The translations under genes were made by a program, and so were the position numbers. 64,000 bases of DNA from contig NC_091050.1 in the NCBI RefSeq assembly GCF_963966145.1, positions 16,120,001 to 16,184,000 on the forward strand, read 5' to 3'. The notes beneath the pieces were generated by a model. That model ran no database searches and had not been told where the DNA came from. It saw only the letters and a program-made list of their open reading frames with translations. Positions 47,186 to 59,700 of the stretch are shown here, one piece after another; position 1 is the first letter of the stretch; every line of letters begins with the position of its first letter. This DNA comes from Tenebrio molitor. Its lineage: Eukaryota > Arthropoda > Insecta > Coleoptera > Tenebrionidae.

Positions 47186-47349
47186 AATTTTTTTTATTAC
47201 ATACATTACATATTTAGTAGTGTTTTTGTTCATTTCTTCTTTTTTATGTACGTACTTAACTAGTTCATTTTTCACCATTTTTTGTTGTCTTAAACTCACT
47301 TACTCCTCTGTCAGACGTTTGAGGTTGTATTTTTTTATATTTGCGTAAT

Positions 47350-49537
47350 TTTGAGATTTTTTGAAACCTGGATAGGTAGGTGCCGGTGTTAGCGGCGCGC
47401 TTCGACCAGTGGCGGCCGTCACTCGATACGTGTTACAATGTTGTAATTATTCCAGAACCGTCTCCCTTCCCTCTCCCGTTTAATATACGTTGGAAGGTAA
47501 GATGGGCCGATAAGTAAATTACAAAAGTATTAAAACGCCGTAAACGTATATCATAACGTACCGTTTTCCCTCATAAATTCCCAACGGACTTTCGGACAAG
47601 CTCATGAACAATAAGTTAAAATTTATACGCTATATTGTTACAATCCTTTCTGTCTTCGGTGTACCTGGTACACTTACCCCCGGACATTTGAAAAAACCCA
47701 ATCGGAAATGTCCACTCTTGATTTAGGTCACATTAACGCCCGAAAAAAGATTACATTTCAATTCGTTCTTGTCCAGGTCTAATGGGACCATTAAATATTC
47801 ACCATTTCGCCCCATTCAGATTCAAATCGGAAAGATTCTTTTCGGTTAGTCGTTGCACCGGATTTCGGCAAGTTGGTGGCGTTCCTGGAGCAACCGGAAC
47901 CGGAAAAAAATAACCCCGTGTGTACGTTTCGTTTCAACGAACAATCCAGAGTGCCGCGCTCCCAGCGGATTAAATCCGTGACGAGATCGAGGAGAGTCGG
48001 AGATTGCCGCTCTCGTGAAAAGCGCACCGGAGGCGGTGGCCCGCCCCCGGACGGCGTCGCTCTCGTTTTGTAAAACAGTTGTAACTTTTGGAAATTGCGG
48101 GCGGCGGAACCAAATCGTGGCGATGATTTATGCGAGCGTCGACGGGAACCAAAGCGGAGGGGTTGGGGCGCGGGGTGGCGTTGACCGGTGGTCATCCTGA
48201 CCTCTGCACTCGGCACGAGACTCGCAGACCTTTTATAAAAGGATTATCCGACTTGACCGTTCATCTCGACGTTTTTATTAACGGCCATTCACACCGTCCT
48301 GACCTAATAACATTTAATTAGTCACAATCGCAACGGAGTGCCGAGATTTTTTCCTAGGCCCCGTAGGTAACGGCCATTTTGTAACGGGATTAATTGCGTC
48401 AACGTATCTTCGGGTTGTGCTTTTTTTGCTCCGGCACCCCTTTGCTTTTTCCTCAGTCTTTGCTCGGAGCAGCCAACCTCGACTAATTGTCTTCATCTTG
48501 GATGGGGTGTCTGCGAGAATCATCTCGCCCATTCAGGAATGAACGTTGCAACGACAGGGGATGTGCCTTTTGTATGGGCCTCGCCAGAAAAATGAGCTTT
48601 CTAATTTCATACCTTTATGTCTCGGTTCTTTGTTCGGGGCGCTCTCTGAATGGATAAACAGCACTCGGCCACCGCGAAATTAAAAAATCTAATTTCTACA
48701 ACAACTAGCAACCCCCGAAACCGTCTATTAATCAAGCAAACCGGAAAAAATTTGAATCTGGTGTATGCGCCGATGAGGTGAACTCTTCCCTGTGCTAAGT
48801 TAGCGGCACGCTACGCGTCAATTGACACCACCACCTACGCCGCGCGACGCTCACCTCTCGTCAAGGCACGGTTTATAATCCTCCAGTGTTGCTTTTGGTG
48901 GAGGAAATACAAGATGGATTCGTCGCTGTTTCCTCTAAAATAAAATAAATTATAAATTGCGAACAAGGGGATTCGATAAATTCTTCATTTCTGCGCGGCC
49001 CACACAAAACATCCACTTTTGTTAATTAAATTTCTTTGTTTCGAACGTTAATTTAAATTCGTTTAATTTGGCCGTGACCGGTTCGTTCTTCCAACTCTGG
49101 ACGAAAATTAATGCATCCTTCAAACCTGACATCATCTCCTGGCATTTTTGTGGTCGTCTTGGCTCACGGGACATTCCTCGCTCGTCACATTGATTAGCAA
49201 ATCTCTAAAGAAATGAGAAAGTCACACGCTAGACAAGAATCAAAACAATTAGATGACCACTCAAATATGACATTTTCTTAGTCATACATTTTTCAATTAA
49301 AAAAAATAACGTTGAAAAAGATGACAAAGATGATAAATAAAACATAAAAAAAATAACAAAAGAAAAGATAAGTATTTTTTTTTATTTTACTCTATTGTGT
49401 TTTAAGTTTTCCAAATTCTGAGTAGTTATACTTCAAAGAAATTTTAAGAAACGTCTTTACAGAAAAGACAACAAAGAATAAAAGTTTTGGAAACCTTTTG
49501 GTTCAGTGCCTTCAATTATTTTTTTTGCACTTTAAAA
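47350..49537. other. CpG-richer intergenic DNA, then AT-rich
   Basis: No gene supported. A 141-codon open frame at 47791-48216 (-) overlaps open frames on the + strand and is low-complexity Arg/Ser/Pro, as expected in GC-rich DNA. 49.2-49.5 kb is AT-rich. Confidence 0.4.
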
Positions 49538-49539
49538 TA

Positions 49540-50023
49540 CAGGGTGTCCCAAAATTCGCGAATTCCGAATTCAGACCGTGGTAGGGAAGGACCCAGTGGA
49601 GCTCGAAAAATACTTTGAAAAAAAATCGCTCTTCCTGAAGAAGATATTTAAGCACTTTAATTTTGTTCAATACATAGCAGCCTTCATATCCACAGTGACA
49701 AAATACTATTCTATTTAGCTACGTTCAAGTTCTACTTTTAAGAAAAATTACAAAAATGTAAGATTTTTTTACTCCAAAATTAAGCTATTCTTCAAAAAAT
49801 TGTTTTACGTTATTATTTTCCGCAATCATCTACACCATAAATAACAATAAACACTGAACTTTTCAGCTTGTATTTGAAGAAAACGCACTTCAAACAGTGC
49901 ACCTTCAGACCAATGTATCTTTGTGGGGGGAGTCCCGATTTTTTTTTATTTCCATATTTGGACTCCTGAAGTGATCCCCTACAACGCTCTGAATTCGGAA
50001 TTCGCGAATTTTGAGACACCCTG
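49540..50023. mobile_element. TA-flanked element with CAGGGTGTCYCAAAATTCGC ends, 484 bp
   Basis: Inverted ends CAGGGTGTCCCAAAATTCGC and (reversed) CAGGGTGTCTCAAAATTCGC, both continuing GAATTCCGAATTCAG. TA at 49538-49539 and 50024-50025. Non-coding. Confidence 0.88.
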
Positions 50024-50537
50024 TATATTTTTTCACCTCCCCAAAAAAAGTGTAAGATTTTTCATCAATTTTTGTTTATAAAGGATACGTTTGTTTCATC
50101 GCGCAGGAAGCGTGATTAAAAGTGCCATAGCGTTTCATTTTTTCACGCATTTGAATGAAAAAAAGTGTCGTAGCGTGTCATTTTTTAAGGCGAAATATTT
50201 ACACAAAACATAGAAGGCTGCCTTTCTTGTAGCATGAAAGCTGTTTCAGTAGATTTAAATTCTGTATCAGATTCTAAACTTCAGATTGTTAATCCAATTA
50301 ATTGTACATTTAATGTCAATGTTTCAAAATAAAAAGCTGTTTTTGATTTTTATTACGGACGTGCAAAATTTTTTGTGTGTATGCAACTCGTTAGTAAAGT
50401 TTCTTTTTTTACTCGGCGGATTTGTGCACTCGCTTCGATCGTGCGGCAAATTTTCCTTCTCGTAAAAAAGTACATATTACTTTACTCACTTGTTGCATAA
50501 TTTTTTTTTACAATTATTTTTCTACAATTTGATAGTA

Positions 50538-50631
50538 CAGGGTTATTATCAATGTTTCTAACATCGTAGGTGCTTTTTCTTAGACGCGACGTTACGCCAA
50601 ATAGATGTTAGAAACATTTATAATAACCCTG
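50538..50631. mobile_element. TA-flanked mini-MITE with CAGGGTTATTATMAATGTTT ends, 94 bp
   Basis: Arms of about 30 bp differ by one base, and about 35 bp of spacer lies between them. TA at 50536-50537 and 50632-50633. Little more than two ends, the smallest of the CAGGG-ended set. Confidence 0.85.
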
Positions 50632-50819
50632 TAAAAACAGAAAAGAAGGACTATTGTGTTATTGTTTCTTTCCACTGACTTGAACATTCTTGTCATGTGG
50701 ACAAGTTGTGTCAAACAGGATGAGGAACAAAATTTTCTGACAAAAAAAATGAATAAAAAAGTAATGCTAAAAATGGTTTGCTTCATTTAAAAATGTTTAC
50801 CCTAACTCATTTCTTTAAG

Positions 50820-51060
50820 TACTTTATTAATATCATTAAAACTATCTAGAAATAGCTGCTTCACCAAGGTATTGTTGAAAATCTTGTTTGACCTTAACAA
50901 AATCCAGATTTCTTGAATGTCTGTGGGAATATTTCAACGGATGCAAATAAAAATCTACGTTATATGAACAAATTGCTTCACACTTGGCAAAAAGGATGAC
51001 ACAAAATATTCAGAAACCTAGTTTAAAGTTCAAATAAACTTTTGTAGTAAACAGTAATTA
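50820..51060 (+). pseudogene. Tc1/mariner transposase tail fragment 2
   Basis: Around 50895-50945 one frame gives FLECLWEYFNG after a frame break near NPD, matching the LNPIEhhWxxh segment of Tc1/mariner transposases. The DNA around it (TCATTAAAA-TC, then TTGACCTTAACAAAATCCAG) recurs at 51120-51300, so the two fragments come from related copies. Confidence 0.5.
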
Positions 51061-51119
51061 AGGAAAAAGTAATAACAAGAGAAAAAATTAGAAACCAAAA
51101 GAAGAAATATTTGTTTCTT

Positions 51120-51300
51120 CAAAGACTTATTAAGGTCATTAAAATCATCACGGAGGCATTGCTTAATATTTTTTTTTATCTTAATGAAGACCAGATTTAA
51201 ATATGTGGAATCATTTGAAGAGAGCTATAGGCAAAGAAAAAAAAATGTACGTAATGTAGACAAGAACTTTTAAAAAATGAATTTAAGCCTTGAAGAAGAA
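51120..51300 (+). pseudogene. Tc1/mariner transposase tail fragment 3
   Basis: At 51188-51244 the frame reads RPDLNMWNHLKRAIGKEK, a compressed version of SPDLNPIEhxWxxLKRxI lacking the PIE residues. It is a same-orientation partner of the fragment about 300 bp upstream. Confidence 0.6.
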
Positions 51301-53469
51301 GTACATGATAACAAAGAATTGATTGTTATTTTTTTATATGACTGCATTGTGATATCAAAACGGCGGAGGGTTTGAAAGCTTCATAACAGTTTTTTGCAGT
51401 TTGAAATTCGACTCTTCCCTTTTGAAACACGATCTTCCTGAAAAAAGGGTAATTTGGGCACTTTTTGTAAAGGTTGCGAGTTGGCTGACTCGATTTAAAA
51501 AATTTGGACCGGTCGGGCCATTTACCTCCGCCTAGTCCCATTAAGACACTTTAACATTTCTTCATTGTTGTTGTTGCTGTAAGATCTAAAAATATCGAAA
51601 CGGACCTCAGCAAGAACCAGTTATTAAATTTATCGTGTTGTTTTCCCCCGCCGGTAATGCTCTTTTAATTAACATTTTTGCCGATGACACCGTAAAAAAG
51701 AAGGTAATTTCTGGCGGGGTTGCAAGGAATTCGCCATCATTTTTCATTGTTTCCACTCCAGCTTGGTCGTCGTCGAAAAAAGCCTTGTCCCGAGAAAACG
51801 ACCACACACCCGCCAAAAACACTAATAAAAAACAAAAATCATAAACTCGTTAAGATTCCGAACAAAATTTAAAAGTCGACCTAACAACAAAATAACACAA
51901 AACAAACGCCAAAAACCTTGAGACGCGGCCACGGCCGCCTCGCGCCAAAATAGTAACGTCCCGTAACGACAAAATTAAACGGCCGACATTCGTAACACGC
52001 CGTTACTACACGAAAAAAATGATTAACAAGGATCGCAGGTAGCCGTGGCTGCGGCCCACGTGGGTCGGAAAATCGGGAGGACCACGCGACCGTTTTTCGT
52101 TTGTTTTTGGGAGGCGAGGCGACGCGATGAAAAATTCGAGTGCAAAAAACCTATTAGGCCAGTCATTAACGAAACAAGGTGGCATCGGGAACGGCCGAAA
52201 ACATAAACAAATAAAATCGCTGACAATAAGGCGAAAAAAATACGGAGTTCAGACGTGCATCTCGGTGAAGGCCAAGGCCACATTCGGATGCACCGGTCTC
52301 AATGCCAAGGCCGCCGACGGAATCGTCGCGGCCGCGGACCAGATTCGGCGGCCGGGGGAAAGTGACACCAACTTCCAAAAAGAATCGATACACGGCGCTG
52401 AGGGGAAAATCATCCGAGAGCCTTGACCAGAAAAAATCAAGAGGTGTTAAACGCGGAAATTTTGCCGCCCATTCCCCGGTCTGTGCAATTTTATTTAGAT
52501 TTTTTATCAAACAGTTGAACGTTGTTCAATATGTAAATCTTCCATAAATAAAAGACCGGTCAAGAGTGCTGTGAAAATAAATATTTAGCGAAGTGACAAA
52601 CCACTGTGACGACAAGTCACAACTAAATTTGTGATAAGGAAATCTTTACCAGATTTTTAATTCGAACAGAAAGGAAAAATGAAAAAAAACAGAAAAAAAG
52701 CGGAAGGAGAAAAGGTTAAAAGGTGGTTAGAACAACAGAACGAAGAAAATATGAACTGTTTCATTTTTACCACAAATTGGGGGTTACTTTGCGAAAACCG
52801 TAACCAAGCGCCGTTTCCGGCGTCCTTTCGAAGTTATGTGATCGCGCCCTTTTGCCTTTTTTGATCGTTTCGAGATTCGGTTTCCCAAATAAAGCTGCGT
52901 GGCTAATCACCCCCTCGACCATCGTTGGTCCCGGAAATATTATTTTAACGTTCGCCTAACGAGTGTATTTATTTAAGTCGGCGAGAGCACTTGAACAAGC
53001 AAGTCGAACAATGCAACGATAATAATACAATAGAGAAAAATCATCCCCGCTCCGAGTTATATCTTGGAAATCAGTGAGAATCTGCCCCGTTTTCTCATAC
53101 TTATCCCCGTCAGGTACGGTTATCTATCATCGCGCACCCCTATGCGTTCAAGGGGTGAGTGAATTCGGTGCAACGGCAGCCTCCCCTGGACCTGCATTCA
53201 CCTGCTACGCCCCATTTCCGTGGGGAGATTCGAGCTGATCAGAATTCATGAAAAAAAAACTGTCAACCTGCCCGAAGGGTGTAATGATATTTTAATAAAG
53301 ACCGGTCAAGTTTTGGTATTCATGAAGGATTAACACGGAATCATAAATACGAAACTCGCCTTGTTGATAAATGACCTCTGGTCAGAGGATTAAAACGGAA
53401 TGACAATGTAATAAGCACGAAACGAATTCAAGTGTCAGGGCGGTTTCACCCTATATAGCCTGTTTCCTG
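51301..53469. other. Intergenic DNA, CpG-rich in part
   Basis: No gene supported. 51.9-52.5 kb is CpG-rich with overlapping open frames on both strands (up to 114 codons) and no domains. It includes CAGGTAG at 52036-52042. No transposon ends recognised. Confidence 0.4.
52036..52042 (+). promoter_or_regulatory. CAGGTAG heptamer (Zelda/TAGteam consensus)
   Basis: Exact CAGGTAG at the start of a CpG-rich, low-repeat patch about 9 kb upstream of the zelda-type gene. Candidate for autoregulatory input, but chance occurrence cannot be excluded. Confidence 0.22.
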
Positions 53470-54350
53470 TTTGTTTCAGGTTTTCGGACATCTTGAATTC
53501 CCGTTTCGGGGTGCCTTTCGACTCGTGGAACACTGAATTACGTCTTGTTTGCAATTGTAAACTACGCTTTATAACTTGTTTTGACGGGGTGCACGAAAAC
53601 CGGACCGCGGCGCTCCAATTTCCGAAAAGAAATACTTTCGCACTTTCCGCCCCTTCGAATCGCGCGCCAGATTCAATTAGGCATATCGACAAATTGCTCC
53701 AGATAAAATCTATCCCTTGATCAATGCACAGGGGTGAAGTGGTCAGCGAGGGTCGTTTAATTTATTCAGAGCCGAACCACCCATCCCGCTCCCGCGCTAC
53801 AAATAATATTTCCGTTCGGTTCGCACATAATTACGGGGTGCGATGATTATTAATGGCGGGGCGGGGGCGTCGACCCGAGATTTTTCGCCTCTTAAAACGC
53901 TCGCCGTTTGTCCCCTTTGAATATTTGAGCGCGTCACTCAACTCCCGTCTGAATAATGAAATAAAAAGATTGAGCATACGTGTACCTGGTCAATCGGAAG
54001 TGTCCGTTCGGACTTGATTAGGGTTGCATTTAAAATGTTGTAACTGTATACGGAAGGGCCACCAGAATTGGCGATTGTTACAGCTGACGGCACGATATAG
54101 ATACGATAACCCTTCTCAAGATCTGCTTTATTTTTGGTTAATTCGACCATTGTGTCCACTACCGGGTCCACCGGGAGCGCCGGACACTGTGAGAAAATCC
54201 GAAGGAAACGCGGGGGTCCCGGAGCGCCAACCGGAAAATGCAACTCGTCCACGATTCCTCTTCTTTTTCTTGGGGGGGCACAACTCGCGCGGCGACTCAT
54301 TAAATTTGTAAGTTTGAAAGTTTAATGCCGATTTCGAACGCATTTAAAAA
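53470..54350 (-). repeat. Inverted duplication, arm 2, block B
   Basis: Reverse-complement match to 12855-13650. Runs such as CATTAATAATCATCGCACCC and ATTGATCAAGGGATAGATTT are shared. A 120-codon frame at 53938-54300 (-) ends just past a CAG|GTACACG donor-like site. In arm 1 the matching frame has stops (after DLEKG), so it is not called a gene. Confidence 0.85.
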
Positions 54351-55009
54351 ACAACAAAAGTCAACCCTCGTTATCTCAGTGACAACGTGCACAGATCAAA
54401 TTTTTATTTCTTATGCCCGAAAACAACTTTCTGTCATTTACGCTCCCGTTAATCTGGAATCGACAAATTTATTTTTGGTTTTCCAGAGTCACTCTGTTTC
54501 CCACAGACACCGACGTCGCAAACAAATAACAATACGGAAGTCCCGCCATCAATTGTAGGAAGTGTGGGGTAGATCAGGGTTCAAAGGTGAAACGAAAACG
54601 CACATGCTGTTACCTGCGTCGTAGTGGTCAAGCTTTAGGGGTGGTCCCGGCCCAACCCTTCTTCGGACACTTACATGATTTAAAGGTCGCTAAAAAGTGT
54701 TACATACGTTTTAAATTACAATTTGAATGGCTGTCGACCGGCCTACTAAATTTGTAGATTTTATTTCAGGGGGGTGCTCACCACCTATAATGACCGGTGG
54801 ACGTTATAAATTAAAACGGCCCTATTATAATGTTATAGTGAATTTATTCCGGTGAAGGGTACATTTTTTATCTTTTTCGAGTGACAGGACACGCAATTGA
54901 GGGACCATCTTAAGCTATTGCCTCAGGAAAGTCCCAAAACGTTATTCGAACAAACCGTTTCTTAACCTGAAACATTGCAAAAAAGTAGGGTTATGTTGCC
55001 CACAACAAA
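54351..55009. other. Arm 2 sequence without a recognised partner
   Basis: Lies between blocks B and A of arm 2. The corresponding part of arm 1 (10860-12855) is filled by transposons and unrelated DNA. No gene. Confidence 0.45.
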
Positions 55010-56760
55010 ACAAACTCACGAGTCGACCGCTAACTGAAAATAAATTGCAACTAAATAGATCGAAATAAAAACTTGTTCTGATCGATGTGATAGTGATAGT
55101 GATTAGCAGATTTATCACAAAAAATTAATCGGTAATTGACGATGACAATTGACTGACAAATGACAGATAAAGCTGCAATCACGCTAACATTTCTTATCGA
55201 GGTCTTTTCATTATTTTTTTTAATTAGGTTCGGTGTTATATTAAAATAAAATTGGAAGGCGACAGTAGAATGGAAGAGGAAAGAAGTGACGTTTGAATGC
55301 ATAGAGGACTGGGCCGAAGAAAATGCTATTACCAAAGTGTGGCGCAAATCTTAGAACTTTCTGTTTTCTATTTACCACAAGCTTCTCAGCATTGTAGTGG
55401 TGATAAGAATGAATTTATTGTGAGATAAATGTGAATCGACGATCGAAGGGAATCGATTAAAATCGGGTGGCAAGTGAAGGGTGACAGGTAAAGTGTCGTT
55501 CACAGTGGTTTTCCTCTCGGACGCCATTTTGCTGAAGACGTCGGTCCCCGGATCGATTATTATCGTCGTACGAATCAGATCGAACGCGATAAATGATGTT
55601 CAGATGAGAAATCACGATCGATCTGATCCGAAGCACCGGCGATATTGAATAAAATATAGATCAGCGGTGTCGAAGCAACAAGAAAGGGAGCCCAACACAA
55701 GAGGAGCATTTCTGCTGTAACAATAGTGCAGTTGGGGTCCGACCTAGAAACAAGAGATGTTGCTTGAGTTCTCAGGGTGTCAGACGGGCGCATCCATCAT
55801 CATCAACAATGCAACGTTGCACCCTCTTCGTCGAATAAAAGGAATTCGGCAATTTGGTCCGAGGGAATTTATCGATTGCCGATGTAATTTTCGTATAATC
55901 CGCATGTTCTTCCGCACAAGAACATGACGGAGGGAATGTTGTGGAGTTTTCCGCGATCCAATAAATAATGTTCGTTGCGGTTGTTTGCGTTTAGCGGGGC
56001 ATTTACTAGCTTGTAAAAATTGTAATCGTAACCAAGTTGGGGTATAATTTTTGGGAAATGTCAGCGGGGATGGCCGCCGTGAGCCATCTGTTTGGTGAAA
56101 GTGGGTTTTAAATCGAATTAAACTAACAATAACTAAGAAGTTTTCGGTTATTTAAGAGAATTCGAGAAGATAAAATATTTTTCGTCACGCGAACGGTCGA
56201 CAATGGTGTTGTTTACACGGGAGAGCATGCAAATATTTGTTGGGGTTTTCTATTTTTAAACCCCGAGCACGATTCGGAAATTTAATGCTAATCTACTTCG
56301 GAGTTTTGCTACAATTACGCTCATCTATTATTTTTTGTCCGCAGATTAATCCATCACGGAAAAGCACAGAAAGCGGCACCGCACCGGCTCGGTCCACGAG
56401 CCTCGTCAAGAATTTAACCGACGGTCGCAAGTTTTTGTGGCAAGAATTATGTTTTTCCGCCGCAAGTCACACGTCCATTGTGATGGTCGGTTTGAAAACG
56501 AAACTTTCCATTTTGAAAATAAATCGTGACTCTTTCGGTATTCCCGTTGCCACGGATAGAGAAAAGGAGGAGATACTTTTATCGAGATCGTCGATATACG
56601 CCAAAGCGGACTCTTTGGAAAATCTCGCTGTTTTATCGCCTTAACCTAATGCAAACTCACTTTGCGTCCTTAAAATTGTTCTTTGTTTCCTCGCGGAACA
56701 AGAGAGATCTTGTAAAGACTGTCCGAAACTCGATAAACAACAAACTACCCGAGCCGAAAC
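55010..56760 (-). repeat. Inverted duplication, arm 2, block A
   Basis: Reverse-complement match to 8250-10860 without the two insertions found there, so it preserves both empty target sites (near 55460 and 55205). Open frames at 56237-56644 and 56526-56864 have partial counterparts in arm 1 but are separated by 1-bp indels, arguing against protein coding. Confidence 0.87.
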
Positions 56761-59700
56761 GGTGCAATTTTTGCAGTCGAAATTTCAAAATTCTCTTTTA
56801 TCATTCTTATTTTACGCCGCGTAATAAAACAAAACATGATAAAACCCCGTTTCCAGAATCGTAAAATAAGCTGATCAACTGCGTCGACGTCGCCATTTCA
56901 CCTCTTGGCGTTCATTGCGGCTCTAACGCGAGATTCTATTTATCCACTCGCTTAAGCGCTCATATTCTTATTTCGCATTTTCCTTCTCGCTTTAGTTTCG
57001 CGTTTCGGTGATGGAAGCCCTTCGACAAGGTCACAGACCGATGATAAGTTTGACTATTGATTCGATAACAACGTAAAAAAAAAAATTACGACTCCTCGTC
57101 GAACCCTACCCAGTCAATCTAGCAAGTCGATCCTCTCACACCGCGTAAAAAGATCCACATTCTCTTCTCCTTCTTTGCTTTTTTCATCCTTATCGAACAG
57201 AGATGCCTAATATAAATAATTTGACGTGTCTTGAATTAAATCTAACTGTTAATGGTCGGGAAGAATAGCACAGATTCTTATCCCTGACCTACGCATGAAG
57301 TTTTTCGTTGCGCGCTGCGTGAAAAGAGACGGAATTAATGCGACAAAAAGAGATAAAAGAATCCCTTGATGATGGCTAAGTGTTGGATGCTGCTGTTGTA
57401 GGGGCCCGGATCTGGGAAAGGCGGCACATTTTTAATATCACACTAATATTTACCTGTTGAATGGGGGCCGATTCGCCGTGTTATCGAGACGGATGCGTTC
57501 CTTTATTATTTACAAGAGACAACGCCACTTCACTTTCACCCAAAGCGACAGAAAACGCGACTTCTGTATTAGACTCGTGACGGTAACGAGGACCCCGCGC
57601 TCGACGGGGCTTATCATCTCGCTTAATTATTTTGTTCGTGATCCGCGACAGAGGTACACTTTCACGAGCTGAAAACGCAGACCAAACATGCACTTCTCAA
57701 CAAACTGAAAAGAATTTCAAATTGGGATAACTTCCAAATTTGAAACGAACTGTTGTCACAACAACTTTATAGGTTAGGTCGGACGTGGGGGCGAAACTAG
57801 AAAAATCAACACACTCGAGGGGAAAATTCATAAATAATGCATCGCAACGAGTGATAAATACCTTAATCAGCGCGAAACGACTCAGTTTCGTGGAAAATTC
57901 TCGCTTTCTGGACTCACCGATCTGTCAATCGTTCGGACATTTGCGCGGCCGCCGCGATTTTTCGTTTAATTAAAAATTTGACGTTAAAAAATCGCCGATT
58001 GGAAATGTTTCAAGATTTTCAGTTGAATTTTTATGAATTCACGAATTTGCATCGCAAATCGTCACGGTGGAACGACCCGTTTACAATTTTTCCGCAAATA
58101 AAACAATAAACGCTCTGCCGGTAAATCAGATTCGCGTATTAACTCTGACAGGTGTTTTTTGACTATAATGATGGCGAGTCTCGGCCGGTAAACAAGTCAA
58201 CTCTTTGACAGATGTCAATGGTGGATGAAATTTGTCGTTTTGTTAGCTCGTCCGGCCGTAATCACCACCTGGGGGTCTTTACGAGCAGTCGGTCGAATTT
58301 GGCACCCCTTACCGCATAATCACAAATTTCTTCGCAAGTTTGCGTGTTTGCGTCCCGAGACGGCGAAAATAAGAAGAATAATGTGCCGCTTTATCGGCGT
58401 GAGTACCTGAAAAACGGACTATTGCCAAATAGCCGAAGGGCCATTAGGGCGGGGTGCGGGGTTAAAAATAACGGCCCCCAACAAAAGAAATCCATGGATG
58501 CGCCAGCCCGTGAAGATAGATGTTATCTCGCTCAGAAGGCCATTTAGATTCAGCTGTGATTTTTTCGTAAATTGCCCCGTATTTAATTACCTCCCCGGCA
58601 TTTTTGCCCCGAGATTCACCTCTTATTAACCATCGGAAAAGCGGGGGTCTAATTATTTCACAGAACACCTGCATCAAGATTTACACAATGGGTGTACGCA
58701 ACGGGTGCGGAAACGAAACGGGGGGGGCGGTAAAGATGAGATAATTTCGAGTGCAACACGTGCAAATTGGAGACACCTTTTCGAAGCTCAAGTTTTATCA
58801 AAAAGCCCGCAACAACGAAACGATGAGCGTTATTGACGGTTTGAATTTTTATTGTTGTTTACATTAATCACGTCGAGTGGGGGCCCCGTAACGATGAAAT
58901 AATAAAGTCTAATCCAACATAAAATTGCACGGGACGAATCGGATGAAAAAACGCCGAAAACTGACCAACGCATCGGACGACCAGCCGAAAAAACGCTTTA
59001 TAATCGGCGGCAACGTATCGGGGCCCCCTCGAAGATCGATCCGCCGGCGTTTTAATTGGAAACTGGGCGATAGGTGAGACGGTTCGGTGCGCCGCCACAA
59101 GACCCGACAGATTTCACTGCGTCGGGGTTATTCCGCGAAACTTCTTTTTTCCAGATGGGGCCTCGACGAAGAGCCAGATCGTGGGATTATCGGTGAATCA
59201 TACGTTGTGACGGATTATAGACGGCCGATTAGACAATGCTGGTACTGGACCTTGAAAGATGCAGCAGCCGAATTTGAGAATGCCTCAGGATGCAATTAAT
59301 GCATGCAGACGGAGTCTGGTCAAAATAATAAAAAAAACTAAAATAAGTTCATCAGAGTTTATTCAGCCGCCGAAAGAGGCGAACACTCTCACCTTGACTT
59401 TGCACATAATCATTTGAATTTGTCTACCAAATTACTTGCAATTTGTTTAGTGGTGACCAAAAAATGTTGGCCATTTTTTAAAGAGCCACCTCACACCGAC
59501 CCGCTCCGGCAAAAAGCGTTTCGTTTTTCTTGTTGGGCCGCGACCGGAGGACCCACGACTGGGCCCCCCGGTCCCGATTTTCACAGTTTTTCTCTTTTCC
59601 GAAGCGCGATTCTACATTTTGAGGATCGCTGCTTGTTGACTGGCGGCTTATGTAAGCCATTTGAATATTATTGACAAGGACTCGGATTACCATCTAATGT

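Noticed and set aside
47791..48216. 141-codon antisense open frame
   Set aside because: Overlaps open frames on the opposite strand in CpG-rich DNA, has no domain and no splice context.
56237..56864. Overlapping open frames with counterparts at 8170-8709, as a possible duplicated gene
   Set aside because: The two arms differ by several single-base indels that break each frame in the other copy, while nucleotide identity is uniform across frames; better explained by DNA duplication.
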